A stretch of 64,000 bases of DNA from Flavobacterium sp. (GCA_023259675.1 JALRGT010000001.1:62001-126000), one strand, 5' to 3'. Counted from the stretch's first letter, positions 18,999-27,817 are shown. A program made the numbers and translations. The notes: generated by a model from the sequence alone, not told the origin.

Positions 18999-19397
18999 AT
19001 GTCAAAAAACAATGATTTAGGATTATTAATTCTTCGTGTTGCCGTAGGAGCTTTGATGTTATTACACGGTATCGCTAAACTTGGTGGAGTTGCTCCTATT
19101 GAAGGAATGCTTTCAGGAAAGGGGCTCCCTTCATTTCTAGCCTATGGTGTTTATGTAACCGAAATTATAGCACCGCTATTAATTCTGTTTGGATTTAGAA
19201 CAAGATTAGCTTCGGCAGTATATATTTCCGGAACCTTGTTTGCCTTTTTTTTAGTTCACACCAGTCAACTTTTTTCGCTAAACGAAAATGGTGGCTGGGC
19301 AATTGAATTATTAGGTTTGTATTTCTTGGGCGCACTAGCTTTATTCTTTACTGGAGGAGGGAAACTTGCCGTTTCCACTAGTAACAAATGGGATTAA
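18999..19397 (+). CDS. DoxX family membrane protein
   Basis: This 132-aa protein has four hydrophobic helices (about residues 7-24, 44-62, 69-88 and 105-122). The opening DLGLLILRVAVGALMLLHGIAKL and the inner YVTEIIAPLLILFGFRTRLASA are typical of DoxX-like quinone-interacting membrane proteins. Family members have been linked to redox stress and small-molecule oxidation, but none of this can be read from the sequence. It has its own strong terminator and no operon partner. Confidence 0.88.
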   Translation: MSKNNDLGLLILRVAVGALMLLHGIAKLGGVAPIEGMLSGKGLPSFLAYGVYVTEIIAPLLILFGFRTRLASAVYISGTLFAFFLVHTSQLFSLNENGGWAIELLGLYFLGALALFFTGGGKLAVSTSNKWD

Positions 19398-19419
19398 GAC
19401 ACTCCTAAATATAGTATTA

Positions 19420-19450
19420 CTAAAAAGCAGCTCTTTGAGCTGCTTTTTAG
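19420..19450 (+). terminator. Terminator of the DoxX gene
   Basis: CTAAAAAGCAGCTC (19420-19433) pairs with GAGCTGCTTTTTAG (19437-19450) around a 3-base loop. Confidence 0.85.
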
Positions 19451-19474
19451 TTATTAAAAACTTTACTCTGCTTT

Positions 19475-19490
19475 TATATTTGTATTTTTG
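19475..19490 (+). promoter_or_regulatory. Two overlapping -7 elements before the GH13 gene
   Basis: TATATTTG (19475-19482) and TATTTTTG (19483-19490) both fit TAnnTTTG; no good TTG box is correctly spaced. Their position 18-33 bases before the ATG leaves a very short leader and argues against an upstream extension with a signal peptide. Confidence 0.5.
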
Positions 19491-19507
19491 GGTTTAAGCA
19501 TCGTTAC

Positions 19508-21313
19508 ATGAAAGTAAAAAATCACCTGCCTATAGAAAAAATTGAACCTCCATTTTGGTATGTAGGTATGCACAATCCAGAAGTACAAATTCTGTTTTAC
19601 GGCAAGAATATCAGTCAATTTTATGTTGCGACAAGCCTCCCCAATATAATCACGAACGTTAAAAAAACGAATAACCCCAATTATTTATTCGTTACCATTG
19701 ATGTTAAAAAAGACTTTGCACATGAAATTATTTTCATGTTCAAAAGAAACAACAAAGTCGCATTCACCCAAAAATACCAACTGAAACAGCGACGGGAAAA
19801 TTCGGCCATTCGCAGCAGTTTTGATTCTTCGGATACTTTTTATTTGGTGATGCCGGATCGTTTTGCCAACGGAAACAGGAATAACACCAATGACAAATGC
19901 ACGAACGAGAAATACAATCGGGAACTTCCCGGTGGACGACACGGAGGCGATATCGAAGGTGTTATTCAGCATTTGGATTACATACAGTCGCTTGGAATGA
20001 CTACGCTTTGGAGCACACCACTTTGTGAAGACAACGACACCATTTATTCTTATCATGGTTACGGACAATCTGATGTCTACAAAATAGATCCCCGATTTGG
20101 AACCAATGAAGATTATGTCCGATTGTCGTCTGAATTGCATAAAAGAAACATGAAACTAGTGATCGATTATGTCACCAACCATTGGGGTATTGAACATTGG
20201 ATGTACAAGGACCAACCAACACCCGATTGGTTTAATCTTTTTGAAAATTTCACACAAACCAATCACAAGCGCAGTACGCTAAGCGATACGCACGCTTCCC
20301 AATACGACAAAGACATTTGCCTGAAAGGATGGTTTGCCCACGCCATGCCTGATTTAAATATTAAAAACCCGCTAGTCTTACAATACCTTACGCAAAATGC
20401 GATTTGGTGGATGGAATATGCCAACTTAGACGGCATTCGAGTGGACACATACAATTATGCCGAGCCAGAGTGTATGGTAAAATGGGTAAAAGCGATTTTA
20501 GCCGAATACCCAAATTTAAATATCGTCGGTGAAATTACCCAACGCAATCAGGCACTCCTCTCCTATTGGCAAAAAGATAGCCCAATTGGAAAAATAAAAA
20601 ACTTCAATTCAGAATTACCAAGCATCATGGACTTTGCCTTAGGCGATGCTTTACAAATAGCCTTCAACGAAGAAGAAAGTGAATGGGGATTGGGAATGAC
20701 CCGAATCTACGACAATTTTTCAAATGATTTTTTGTATCCAAATACAAACAACCTGATAATTTTTGCCGAAAATCACGACAGCAAACGCCTCAATGAAGTG
20801 TATGGTAACGACATTCGAAAATACAAAATGGCCATGACTGTTTTGGCTACCGTTCGAGGCATTCCACAATTGTATTATGGATCCGAGATTGGGATGGCCG
20901 GTAATCAATATGAAGGCGATGCTGCCATTCGACAGGATTTTCCGGGTGGCTGGGAAGGTGATACAAATAATGCTTTTACCAAAAAAGGAAGAACCGAAGG
21001 TCAAAACGAATATTTTGATTTCACTGCTAAACTTTTCCATTGGAGAAAAAACAAAACAGTAATTCATTCCGGAAAAATGACCCATTATATTCCTGATAAC
21101 AATGTCTATGTGTTCTTCCGATACAATGAAAAAGAAACGATAATGGTGCTTTTGAATAACATGCCTGACCCACAAACCATAAAAACCAAACGCTATAAAG
21201 AAAACATTGCCAGTTTCAGAAAAGGTACCGACGTAATTTTAAAGCAATCTTTCGACATCAGAACCGAAATCACTTTAGAAGCCAAATCCGTTTTGATTTT
21301 AGAATTAGAGTAA
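19508..21313 (+). CDS. GH13 cyclomaltodextrinase/neopullulanase, SusA-like, without signal peptide
   Basis: This is an alpha-amylase-family enzyme that hydrolyses alpha-1,4 bonds in malto-oligosaccharides or cyclodextrins. It is 601 aa. An N-terminal beta-sandwich (PPFWYVGMHNPEVQILFYGKNIS) is typical of the SusA/neopullulanase group. The barrel motifs are all present: DYVTNHWG (region I), GIRVDTYNYA (nucleophile Asp), VGEIT (acid Glu) and FAENHDSKR (transition-state Asp). SusA itself is periplasmic, but here the coding region begins MKVKNHLPIEKIEPPFW with no hydrophobic leader, and the promoter lies just before it, so a cytoplasmic location is predicted. It would feed maltose to the GH65 enzyme upstream, from which it is separated by two unrelated genes. 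Confidence 0.92.
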   Translation: MKVKNHLPIEKIEPPFWYVGMHNPEVQILFYGKNISQFYVATSLPNIITNVKKTNNPNYLFVTIDVKKDFAHEIIFMFKRNNKVAFTQKYQLKQRRENSAIRSSFDSSDTFYLVMPDRFANGNRNNTNDKCTNEKYNRELPGGRHGGDIEGVIQHLDYIQSLGMTTLWSTPLCEDNDTIYSYHGYGQSDVYKIDPRFGTNEDYVRLSSELHKRNMKLVIDYVTNHWGIEHWMYKDQPTPDWFNLFENFTQTNHKRSTLSDTHASQYDKDICLKGWFAHAMPDLNIKNPLVLQYLTQNAIWWMEYANLDGIRVDTYNYAEPECMVKWVKAILAEYPNLNIVGEITQRNQALLSYWQKDSPIGKIKNFNSELPSIMDFALGDALQIAFNEEESEWGLGMTRIYDNFSNDFLYPNTNNLIIFAENHDSKRLNEVYGNDIRKYKMAMTVLATVRGIPQLYYGSEIGMAGNQYEGDAAIRQDFPGGWEGDTNNAFTKKGRTEGQNEYFDFTAKLFHWRKNKTVIHSGKMTHYIPDNNVYVFFRYNEKETIMVLLNNMPDPQTIKTKRYKENIASFRKGTDVILKQSFDIRTEITLEAKSVLILELE

Positions 21314-21387
21314 TATCCTAATCCCTAAAAATCACGCCAGTCGGTAACTAAATAATTTTATTTTACCTTTGCCAAAATTCATCAAAA

Positions 21388-22065
21388 ATGCTCAAAATAG
21401 GACATCGCGGTGCCAATGGATATGAACCCGAAAACACTTTAAAAAGTTTTAAAAAAGCCATTGCTATGCATGTGGACGGTATCGAACTGGACGTGCATTT
21501 GAGTGCCGATAATGAATTGATGGTTATTCATGATGAGACCATTGACCGAACAACGAACGGAAAAGGTTTTGTAAATTCCTTAACTTTGCCCGAACTGAAA
21601 AGGTTTAAAATAGATCGTGTGCATACAATCCCAACACTCACACAAGTTTTAGATTTGGTAAACCAACATTGCTTTGTGAATATTGAATTGAAAAGTTATG
21701 AAACTGCAGATAAAGTGGTGGATTTAATTCAAAAATACATCCACGAAAAAAAATGGACTTACAACAAATTTTTAGTTTCCAGTTTTGATTGGAATGCCTT
21801 GCAGGAAGTCACTTTTTTAAATTCAGAAATACCGATTGGTGTTCTGACCGAAACCGATTTGAATTTGGCTTTCGCTTTCGCCAAATTTATAAAGGCGAAG
21901 TCCATCAACCCTTATTTTCATTTGTTAACCAAAAAAAATACGGCTAGAATGCAGGAAAAAGGGCTTCAAGTTTTCCCTTGGACAGTAAATGAACCGGAAG
22001 ACATTCAAAAAATAAAATCATTCAACGTAGACGGAATCATCACTGATTTCCCTGATAGAATATAA
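21388..22065 (+). CDS. Glycerophosphodiester phosphodiesterase
   Basis: This enzyme hydrolyses glycerophosphodiesters to glycerol 3-phosphate and an alcohol. It is 225 aa without a signal peptide, so it is the cytoplasmic short form. GHRGANGYEPENTLKSF (His3-Arg pair of the HRG motif), GIELDVHLSADNELMVIHD (metal ligands Glu and Asp, catalytic His) and TIDRTTNGKG are present, and the barrel ends VDGIITDFPDRI. A TACCTTTG -7 element lies at 21364-21371. It is followed by its own terminator. Confidence 0.94.
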   Translation: MLKIGHRGANGYEPENTLKSFKKAIAMHVDGIELDVHLSADNELMVIHDETIDRTTNGKGFVNSLTLPELKRFKIDRVHTIPTLTQVLDLVNQHCFVNIELKSYETADKVVDLIQKYIHEKKWTYNKFLVSSFDWNALQEVTFLNSEIPIGVLTETDLNLAFAFAKFIKAKSINPYFHLLTKKNTARMQEKGLQVFPWTVNEPEDIQKIKSFNVDGIITDFPDRI

Positions 22066-22072
22066 ACAATCA

Positions 22073-22113
22073 AAGCTATGTCGAAGTTTAAAACATTGAC
22101 ATAGCTTGTTTTA
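22073..22113 (+). terminator. Terminator of the phosphodiesterase gene
   Basis: AAGCTATGTC (22073-22082) pairs with GACATAGCTT (22098-22107) around a 15-base loop; a short T-rich tail follows. Confidence 0.7.
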
Positions 22114-22122
22114 AATTAAAAT

Positions 22123-23331
22123 ATGAACCAAAATTTTGACATCATAATTGTTGGCGGTGGTGCAGCCGGTTTTTTTACGGCCATCAACATCGTTGAGAAA
22201 AACAAAAAACTAAAAGTCGCAATTCTCGAACGTGGCAAGGAAGTCCTGTCTAAAGTTCGTGTTTCTGGCGGCGGCAGATGCAATGTAACCCACGCCTGTT
22301 TTGAACCCAATGAATTGGTGAAATATTACCCACGGGGCGAAAAAGAATTGCGTGGTCCTTTTCATCAGTTTTGTTCCGGCGACACAATTGAATGGTTTGA
22401 AAAACACGGGGTAGAATTGAAAATTGAAGACGACGGCAGGATGTTTCCAGTATCAAATTCCTCCCAAACCATCATTGACTGTTTCCTCAAAGCAACACAA
22501 CAATTAGGCATTACCGTTTTAACTGGACAAAGCGTACAATCCATTTTTAAAAAAGAAAATTGTTGGCAAATTGAAACCCAAAACGAAAAATACCTCGCCG
22601 AAAAATTGATTATGGCAACAGGAAGCAATCCTAAAATATGGGAAATGCTGCAACAACAGGGTCATGCTATCGTCAATCCGGTTCCGTCTTTGTTTACGTT
22701 TAACATCAAAGACAGCAGAATCAAAGAATTACCAGGTGTTGCCACACAAGCTTCCGTAAAAGTAAAAGACACGAAACTCAGTTCCACAGGACCATTGTTG
22801 ATTACACATTGGGGAATGAGTGGTCCTGCAATTTTGAAACTATCCGCTTGGGGAGCCCGCATTTTGCATGACAAAAATTATCAGTTTACGATTTTCGTCA
22901 ATTGGCTGAATGATCTGGATACGGAAGAAGCCGAACAATTATTGAAAGATTTAAGGCAAGACCAAGCGAAGAAAACCGTTTCCAAGAAATCCCCTTTTGA
23001 GTTAACCAACCGACTTTGGGAAAGTTTGGTTTTGGCTTCCAGCATTTCTCCAGAAACCAAATGGGCCGATTTATCAAAAATCCAAATACAAAATCTGGCC
23101 AATCAATTGACCAAAGGCACTTTCCAAGTGAACGGCAAAAGCACTTTTAAAGAAGAATTTGTAACGGCAGGTGGAATCGATTTAAAGGAAATCAACTTCA
23201 AAACCATGGAAAGCAAACTGCATGAAAACCTTTATTTTGCTGGCGAAATTGTGAATATTGATGCAATTACAGGCGGATTTAATTTTCAGAATGCTTGGAC
23301 GAGCGGGTTTATTGTGGCGAATGGGATTTAG
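22123..23331 (+). CDS. BaiN/HI0933-family FAD-dependent oxidoreductase
   Basis: This 402-aa flavoprotein begins with the dinucleotide motif IIVGGGAAGFFTAI at residues 7-20. The family-specific ERGKEVLSKVRVSGGGRCNVTHACF follows, then PVSNSSQTIIDCF, MATGSNPKIWEML, LLITHWGMSGPAILKLSAWGAR and the closing FVTAGGIDLKEI / LYFAGEIVNIDAITGGFNFQNAWTSGFI. This is the complete motif set of the BaiN-like group (annotated as NAD(P)/FAD-dependent oxidoreductase or aminoacetone-oxidase family). The natural substrate in Bacteroidota is not known. It stands as a single gene. Confidence 0.92.
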   Translation: MNQNFDIIIVGGGAAGFFTAINIVEKNKKLKVAILERGKEVLSKVRVSGGGRCNVTHACFEPNELVKYYPRGEKELRGPFHQFCSGDTIEWFEKHGVELKIEDDGRMFPVSNSSQTIIDCFLKATQQLGITVLTGQSVQSIFKKENCWQIETQNEKYLAEKLIMATGSNPKIWEMLQQQGHAIVNPVPSLFTFNIKDSRIKELPGVATQASVKVKDTKLSSTGPLLITHWGMSGPAILKLSAWGARILHDKNYQFTIFVNWLNDLDTEEAEQLLKDLRQDQAKKTVSKKSPFELTNRLWESLVLASSISPETKWADLSKIQIQNLANQLTKGTFQVNGKSTFKEEFVTAGGIDLKEINFKTMESKLHENLYFAGEIVNIDAITGGFNFQNAWTSGFIVANGI

Positions 23332-23436
23332 AAAAAATCCTTTTCTCAGTAGTTAATTAACAAGAATTTACATGTTTACTAAGTTTTCATTAAGAGGAAT
23401 CTAATAATTTTACTATCAAGTTATTAGATAAAACCT

Positions 23437-24180
23437 ATGAAAGTAAAACTACTTGGTACCTTACTCCTTTTCACCTCTCAATTTAGTTTTTCACAAACGA
23501 TAAAAGGAAAAGTTTTATTTAATAATTACGCCGTACCTAATGTAGAAATCATTAATGAAAACTCAAAAACACTTACTTTATCTGATGTTAATGGTGATTT
23601 TTCAATTGTTGCAAAAACGAATGATATCCTTGTATTTGTATCTAAACAATATGAACTAAAAAAAATTGCAATTAATCCCTTAATTGCAAACAATAATGAT
23701 TTAATAGTCGAATTAACATTAAAGGCTGAAGAATTAAAAGAAGTTGTAATTTCTACGATTGAGCACAAAACAACTTGGTTGACCAAAGAAGAAATAGAAG
23801 AAATAAAATTAAATTCTTCTAGGCCTAAACAAGGTCTAAAAATTATAGATTATAAAGAACCATCTACACTTTTTGGAGCTGACTTTATTCGCCTTGGCAA
23901 ACAAGTTACTAAACTATTTAAAAAAGAAGAAACTACCAAAGCTGAATCACTAAACACTAATTTTAAGGACTTTGCAAAAGCAAGTTGTGAAAAAAATTAC
24001 TTTTTAAAAACCTTAAAATTAAAACCAGACGAAATCGAATTATTCCTTGAGTTTTGCGATGCTGACCCAAAATATCAAACAGTTGCTGAATCAAAAAATG
24101 TATTGAGCACAATGGATTTTTTGTTTAAAAAGAGTATGGATTTCAAACACACACACTTCAGAATGAACTGTTATTCCTAA
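23437..24180 (+). CDS. Exported carboxypeptidase-regulatory-like domain protein, copy 1
   Basis: This 247-aa protein has a signal peptide (hydrophobic residues 5-19, ending FSFSQ) and one CarboxypepD_reg-like beta-sandwich (about residues 20-105: TIKGKVLFNNYAVPNVEI ... LTLKAEELKEVVIS). This fold is common at the start of Bacteroidota surface proteins. The remainder is polar with a conserved block, FADFI/F-D-F and LKLKPDEIELFLEFCDADPKYQ. It is a tandem paralogue of the next gene, including about 30 upstream bases. Its last 10 residues differ: a run of CA dinucleotides just before the end puts it out of frame with the paralogue's SE motif. Function unknown. Confidence 0.8.
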   Translation: MKVKLLGTLLLFTSQFSFSQTIKGKVLFNNYAVPNVEIINENSKTLTLSDVNGDFSIVAKTNDILVFVSKQYELKKIAINPLIANNNDLIVELTLKAEELKEVVISTIEHKTTWLTKEEIEEIKLNSSRPKQGLKIIDYKEPSTLFGADFIRLGKQVTKLFKKEETTKAESLNTNFKDFAKASCEKNYFLKTLKLKPDEIELFLEFCDADPKYQTVAESKNVLSTMDFLFKKSMDFKHTHFRMNCYS

Positions 24181-24256
24181 AAAAACGAGAAAAGCATTGA
24201 TTTACAATTAATACCTATTGGAAAAAAAATCACCATCAAGTTATCAAATAAAACCT

Positions 24257-25009
24257 ATGAAAGAAAAATTACTTAGTCTCTTTCTTTTTTTTACTTTTCC
24301 ATTTATTTTTTCACAAACAATAAAAGGAAAAATTGTATTTAATAATTATACAATTCCAAATGTTGAAGTCATAAACTCAAATTCAAAAACACTTACTGTT
24401 TCTGATGCCAATGGTCGTTTTTCAATTGCTGCAAAAATGAATGATATCCTTGTGTTTGTAGCCAAAGACTATGAATTTAAAAGAATTGTAATTAATCCTT
24501 CAATTCTAAAAGATAAAGATTTAAACATTGAATTAGTATTAAAAGCAGAAGAATTAAAGGAAGTTGTGATTACTAAAATGCCCTCTATAAAATTAAGTTC
24601 AGATGCAAACTACGAGCAAGAAATACTGGATCAATACGGTTTAGAAAAATCAACATACGCTCCAAAGGTTATTGGTGTAAATATGGGTACAATTGAAAAC
24701 GGAATTGATTTTATGCGTATTGGAGGCATGATAGCAGGATTGTTTAAAAAAGAAAAAGAACCCAAAAAACAAACAGCTCCAATGAAAGAATTTAAAGATT
24801 TAGCTTCAGAAAGGCTTGATAAAAGATTCTATTTGGAAAATTTAAAATTAAAAGAAGATGAAATAGCTCTTTTCCTCGATTTTTGTGATGCCGACCCAAA
24901 AGCAAAAGAAACAACCAAAAACTTCAATGTTTTAGGGCTAATGGATTTTTTGCTAGAAAAAAATATAGCATTCAAAAAATTAGCTTCTGAAAAAAATAAT
25001 TTAAAATAA
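24257..25009 (+). CDS. Exported carboxypeptidase-regulatory-like domain protein, copy 2
   Basis: This is a paralogue of the preceding gene. The ATG at 24257 gives 250 aa with a signal peptide (hydrophobic residues 4-19, ending FIFSQ); a TTG 39 bases upstream was rejected because the bases before the ATG (AAAACCTATGAAAG) are the same as before copy 1. The same domain order is seen: CarboxypepD_reg-like sandwich to about residue 105, a variable middle, then LKLKEDEIALFLDFCDADPKAKE and a C-terminal helix ending FKKLASEKNNLK. It probably lies in one transcript with copy 1. Function unknown; surface or periplasmic location is inferred from the signal peptide. Confidence 0.8.
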   Translation: MKEKLLSLFLFFTFPFIFSQTIKGKIVFNNYTIPNVEVINSNSKTLTVSDANGRFSIAAKMNDILVFVAKDYEFKRIVINPSILKDKDLNIELVLKAEELKEVVITKMPSIKLSSDANYEQEILDQYGLEKSTYAPKVIGVNMGTIENGIDFMRIGGMIAGLFKKEKEPKKQTAPMKEFKDLASERLDKRFYLENLKLKEDEIALFLDFCDADPKAKETTKNFNVLGLMDFLLEKNIAFKKLASEKNNLK

Positions 25010-25037
25010 GAGTTCCCACTTTGGGGGTTAGGGGGGA

Positions 25038-25514
25038 TTACCGATTCAACCACCAGATACTCCCATTCAAAACGGCAGCAAAACTAACCCAAGCCAAATA
25101 AGGAATAAACAAATAACCTGCTATTTTGTTAATTTTAGAGAATTGTAAATAGGTTTCGTAAATCATTAACCAAAGAACAATTATTTCTAGTCCCGCCAAC
25201 ATCGGATTGTGTAAACCAAAGAAAAGATAGGACCAAAGTGCATTTAAAGCCAACTGAATTGCAAAAACCACTAAAGCTTTTTTAACTATTTCTTTTTCAG
25301 ATTCGATTCGATCCCAAACTAATCCAGCAGCGACTCCCATCATCACATACAACATAGACCAAACGGGTGCGAAAATCCAATTGGGTGGATTAAAACTGGG
25401 TTTAACCAATGTAGGATACCAGGTCGTGATACTCGCACGAGTTACGATTCCGGATAAATATCCAATGGCAAGACAGGTCACAACAACAGTCAGTATTCGG
25501 GTAATTTTATTCAT
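25038..25514 (-). CDS. tspO: TspO/MBR family protein
   Basis: TspO proteins are five-helix membrane proteins that bind porphyrins and take part in stress responses. This one is 158 aa with five hydrophobic segments. Family residues are visible: WYPTLVKPSFNPPNWIFAPVWSMLYVMMG (the PxW...P motif after helix 1), LALNALWSYLFFGLHNPMLAGLEI, and YLAWVSFAAVLNGSIWWLN at the end. It faces the preceding paralogue pair tail to tail with only 28 bases between and no visible terminator. Confidence 0.94.
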   Translation of the reverse strand: MNKITRILTVVVTCLAIGYLSGIVTRASITTWYPTLVKPSFNPPNWIFAPVWSMLYVMMGVAAGLVWDRIESEKEIVKKALVVFAIQLALNALWSYLFFGLHNPMLAGLEIIVLWLMIYETYLQFSKINKIAGYLFIPYLAWVSFAAVLNGSIWWLNR

Positions 25515-25671
25515 TGTTTTTGTTTTTATACCATGTAAGACATTTAGATTTCATTTGTATTAGCAAAAAAATCAAAGTAATCTTATAGGTTTAATAAATG
25601 TGTGCCAAATTTACTCAAAAACTTTCTACCGATTATTGAAATAATCAAATAAGCCAATTCAGCAAAAAAAG

Positions 25672-25679
25672 TATCTTTG
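25672..25679 (+). promoter_or_regulatory. -7 element (TATCTTTG) for the decarboxylase gene
   Basis: This is the same octamer as before the HMG-CoA reductase and pseudouridine synthase genes. An in-frame TTG at 25677 lies inside it and cannot be the start, so translation is placed at the ATG at 25701. Confidence 0.55.
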
Positions 25680-25700
25680 CGTAAATTTTTAAAATTCATA

Positions 25701-26798
25701 ATGGTAGCAACTGATTTTATCCCTTCCACCTATTCTCAAACTGTAGAAAAAGGTCAATTTCAATGGAGCGCACCCAGCAACATTGCTTTAGTGAAATATT
25801 GGGGGAAAAAAGAAAACCAAATTCCAGCCAATCCTTCGGTGAGTTTTACGTTGAACAACTGCAAAACCATTACCAAATTGGCTTTTGAGAAAAAACACTT
25901 CGACAAGCTCAGTGTGACGAATTCAACGTTTTCTTTCGACTTACTTTTTGAAGGAAAACCAAAGGAAGATTTCAAACCAAAAATTCAAAAGTTTCTGGAG
26001 CGAATTGAAATTTATTTGCCTTTTTTGAAAGACTATCATTTTACCATTGATACCGAAAATACTTTTCCGCACAGTTCCGGAATTGCGTCCTCGGCTTCGG
26101 GAATGGCTGCTTTGGCCATGAACTTCATGAGTCTGGAAAAAGCCTTACATCCTGAAATGAGCGATGATTATTTTTACCAGAAAGCCTCCTTTCTGGCCCG
26201 TTTGGGCTCGGGAAGTGCTTGCCGAAGCGTAAAAGGAAAAGTGGTAGTTTGGGGAAATCAAGCTAATATTGAAGGAAGCTCCGATTTGTTTGGCGTTCCG
26301 TTTCCGTATATCATCCATGAAATTTTCAATGATTACCAAGACACGATCTTACTGGTTGACAAAGGAGAAAAACAGGTTTCGAGTACCCTGGGGCACGATT
26401 TGATGCACGATCATCCTTTTGCCGAAAGGCGATTTGCCCAAGCACATGAAAATCTGGATCAACTTATTGCTGTTTTTGAAAGTGGCAATCTGGAAGCGTT
26501 CATCAAGATTGTAGAAAGTGAAGCCTTGACATTGCATGCGATGATGATGACTTCGATGCCTTATTTTATCTTAATGAAACCGAATACCTTACAGATTATC
26601 AATGCGATTTGGAAATTCAGGAATGAAACTCAAATTCCGGTTTGTTTCACACTGGATGCCGGTGCAAATGTCCATGTTTTGTATCCAGAAAAGGTAAAAG
26701 AAAGTGTATTGCAATTTATTCAGGACGAATTAGTTGGCTATTGCCAAAATGCACAGTACCTTTGCGACCAAATTGGACTAGGTGCTGTTGCTTACTAA
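25701..26798 (+). CDS. mvaD: Diphosphomevalonate decarboxylase
   Basis: This enzyme makes isopentenyl diphosphate from mevalonate 5-diphosphate with ATP. It is 365 aa. The hallmark SNIALVKYWGKKENQIPANPS lies near residues 29-49 (lysines of the VKYWGK motif), followed by the GHMP loop FPHSSGIASSASGMAALA, the GSGSACRSVKG motif and the C-terminal FTLDAGANVHVLY (catalytic Asp). The gap between this gene and the mevalonate kinase is about 80 bases, so they are probably co-transcribed. A variant that decarboxylates mevalonate 5-phosphate cannot be excluded from motifs alone. Confidence 0.94.
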   Translation: MVATDFIPSTYSQTVEKGQFQWSAPSNIALVKYWGKKENQIPANPSVSFTLNNCKTITKLAFEKKHFDKLSVTNSTFSFDLLFEGKPKEDFKPKIQKFLERIEIYLPFLKDYHFTIDTENTFPHSSGIASSASGMAALAMNFMSLEKALHPEMSDDYFYQKASFLARLGSGSACRSVKGKVVVWGNQANIEGSSDLFGVPFPYIIHEIFNDYQDTILLVDKGEKQVSSTLGHDLMHDHPFAERRFAQAHENLDQLIAVFESGNLEAFIKIVESEALTLHAMMMTSMPYFILMKPNTLQIINAIWKFRNETQIPVCFTLDAGANVHVLYPEKVKESVLQFIQDELVGYCQNAQYLCDQIGLGAVAY

Positions 26799-26878
26799 TC
26801 TTTTTTTATATCTTTACTTCTAAAGTAAAACAAACCGTTGAAAATTATCAATTATCCATTATTAATTGTCAATTAAAC

Positions 26879-27817
26879 ATGAAAGGACCTTTATTTTATT
26901 CAAAAATATTACTCTTTGGAGAATACGGTATTATCCGCGATTCCAAAGGGCTTTCGATTCCGTATAACTTTTATAACGGAGCGTTGAAAAAAAATGAAAA
27001 TCCTTCAGAAGAAGCGGTTCTTTCCAACGGACATTTGAAACGTTTTGTGGTTTATTTAGAAAACCTACAAAACGAACAACCGGAATTGGTAACCTTTGAT
27101 TTAGCTACTTTAAAAAATGATGTCGAAAGCGGAATGTATTTTGACTCCAGTATTCCGCAAGGATATGGTGTGGGAAGCAGCGGAGCATTAGTGGCGGCTA
27201 TTTACGACAAATATGCACAACATAAAATTACGGTTCTCGAGAATCTGACTCGTGAAAAATTACTGCAATTAAAAACTATATTTTCTCAGATGGAGAGTTT
27301 TTTCCACGGTAAAAGCTCAGGGTTAGACCCTTTGAACAGCTATTTGAGTATTCCGATTTTAATTAACTCCAAAGACAATATTGAAGCGACTGGGATTCCA
27401 AATCAAAGTTTTGACGGAAAAGGCGCTGTGTTCTTATTGGACTCAGGAATCATTGGAGAAACGGCTCCCATGGTAACCATCTTTATGAAAAACCTGGAAG
27501 ACAAAGGCTTCCGTACCATGCTGAAAAATCAGTTTGTAAAATATACCGATGCCTGTGTCGAAAATTTCCTGGGTGGCGACATGAAATCTTTGTTTACAAA
27601 CACCAAGAAATTATCAAAAGTGGTTTTGAGTCATTTCAAACCTATGATTCCGGAACAATTTCATGGCATTTGGCAACACGGAATCGACAGTAATGATTAT
27701 TACTTAAAACTTTGCGGCTCTGGAGGTGGTGGATATATCCTTGGTTTTACCGAAGATTTAGAACGTGCAAAAATCGCACTCAAAGACTACAAACTAGAAG
27801 TAGTATATCAATTCTAA
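26879..27817 (+). CDS. Mevalonate kinase (GHMP family)
   Basis: The kinase is 312 aa from the ATG at 26879. A longer in-frame extension to 26642 lies inside the decarboxylase gene and is not protein-like, so it was rejected. Motifs: KILLFGEYGIIRDSKGLSIPY at the N-terminus, the phosphate loop PQGYGVGSSGALVAAIYD, the ESFFHGKSSGLDPLNSYLS motif with its catalytic Asp, and LCGSGGGGYILGFT. This is the order of mevalonate kinases. With the decarboxylase before it and HMG-CoA reductase plus a second GHMP kinase at 5-7 kb, the pathway is complete apart from HMG-CoA synthase and thiolase, which must lie elsewhere. Confidence 0.9.
   Translation: MKGPLFYSKILLFGEYGIIRDSKGLSIPYNFYNGALKKNENPSEEAVLSNGHLKRFVVYLENLQNEQPELVTFDLATLKNDVESGMYFDSSIPQGYGVGSSGALVAAIYDKYAQHKITVLENLTREKLLQLKTIFSQMESFFHGKSSGLDPLNSYLSIPILINSKDNIEATGIPNQSFDGKGAVFLLDSGIIGETAPMVTIFMKNLEDKGFRTMLKNQFVKYTDACVENFLGGDMKSLFTNTKKLSKVVLSHFKPMIPEQFHGIWQHGIDSNDYYLKLCGSGGGGYILGFTEDLERAKIALKDYKLEVVYQF

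Noticed and set aside
26642..26878. N-terminal extension of the mevalonate kinase
   Set aside because: The 79 extra codons lie in another frame of the decarboxylase gene and its tail; the family N-terminus begins at 26879.
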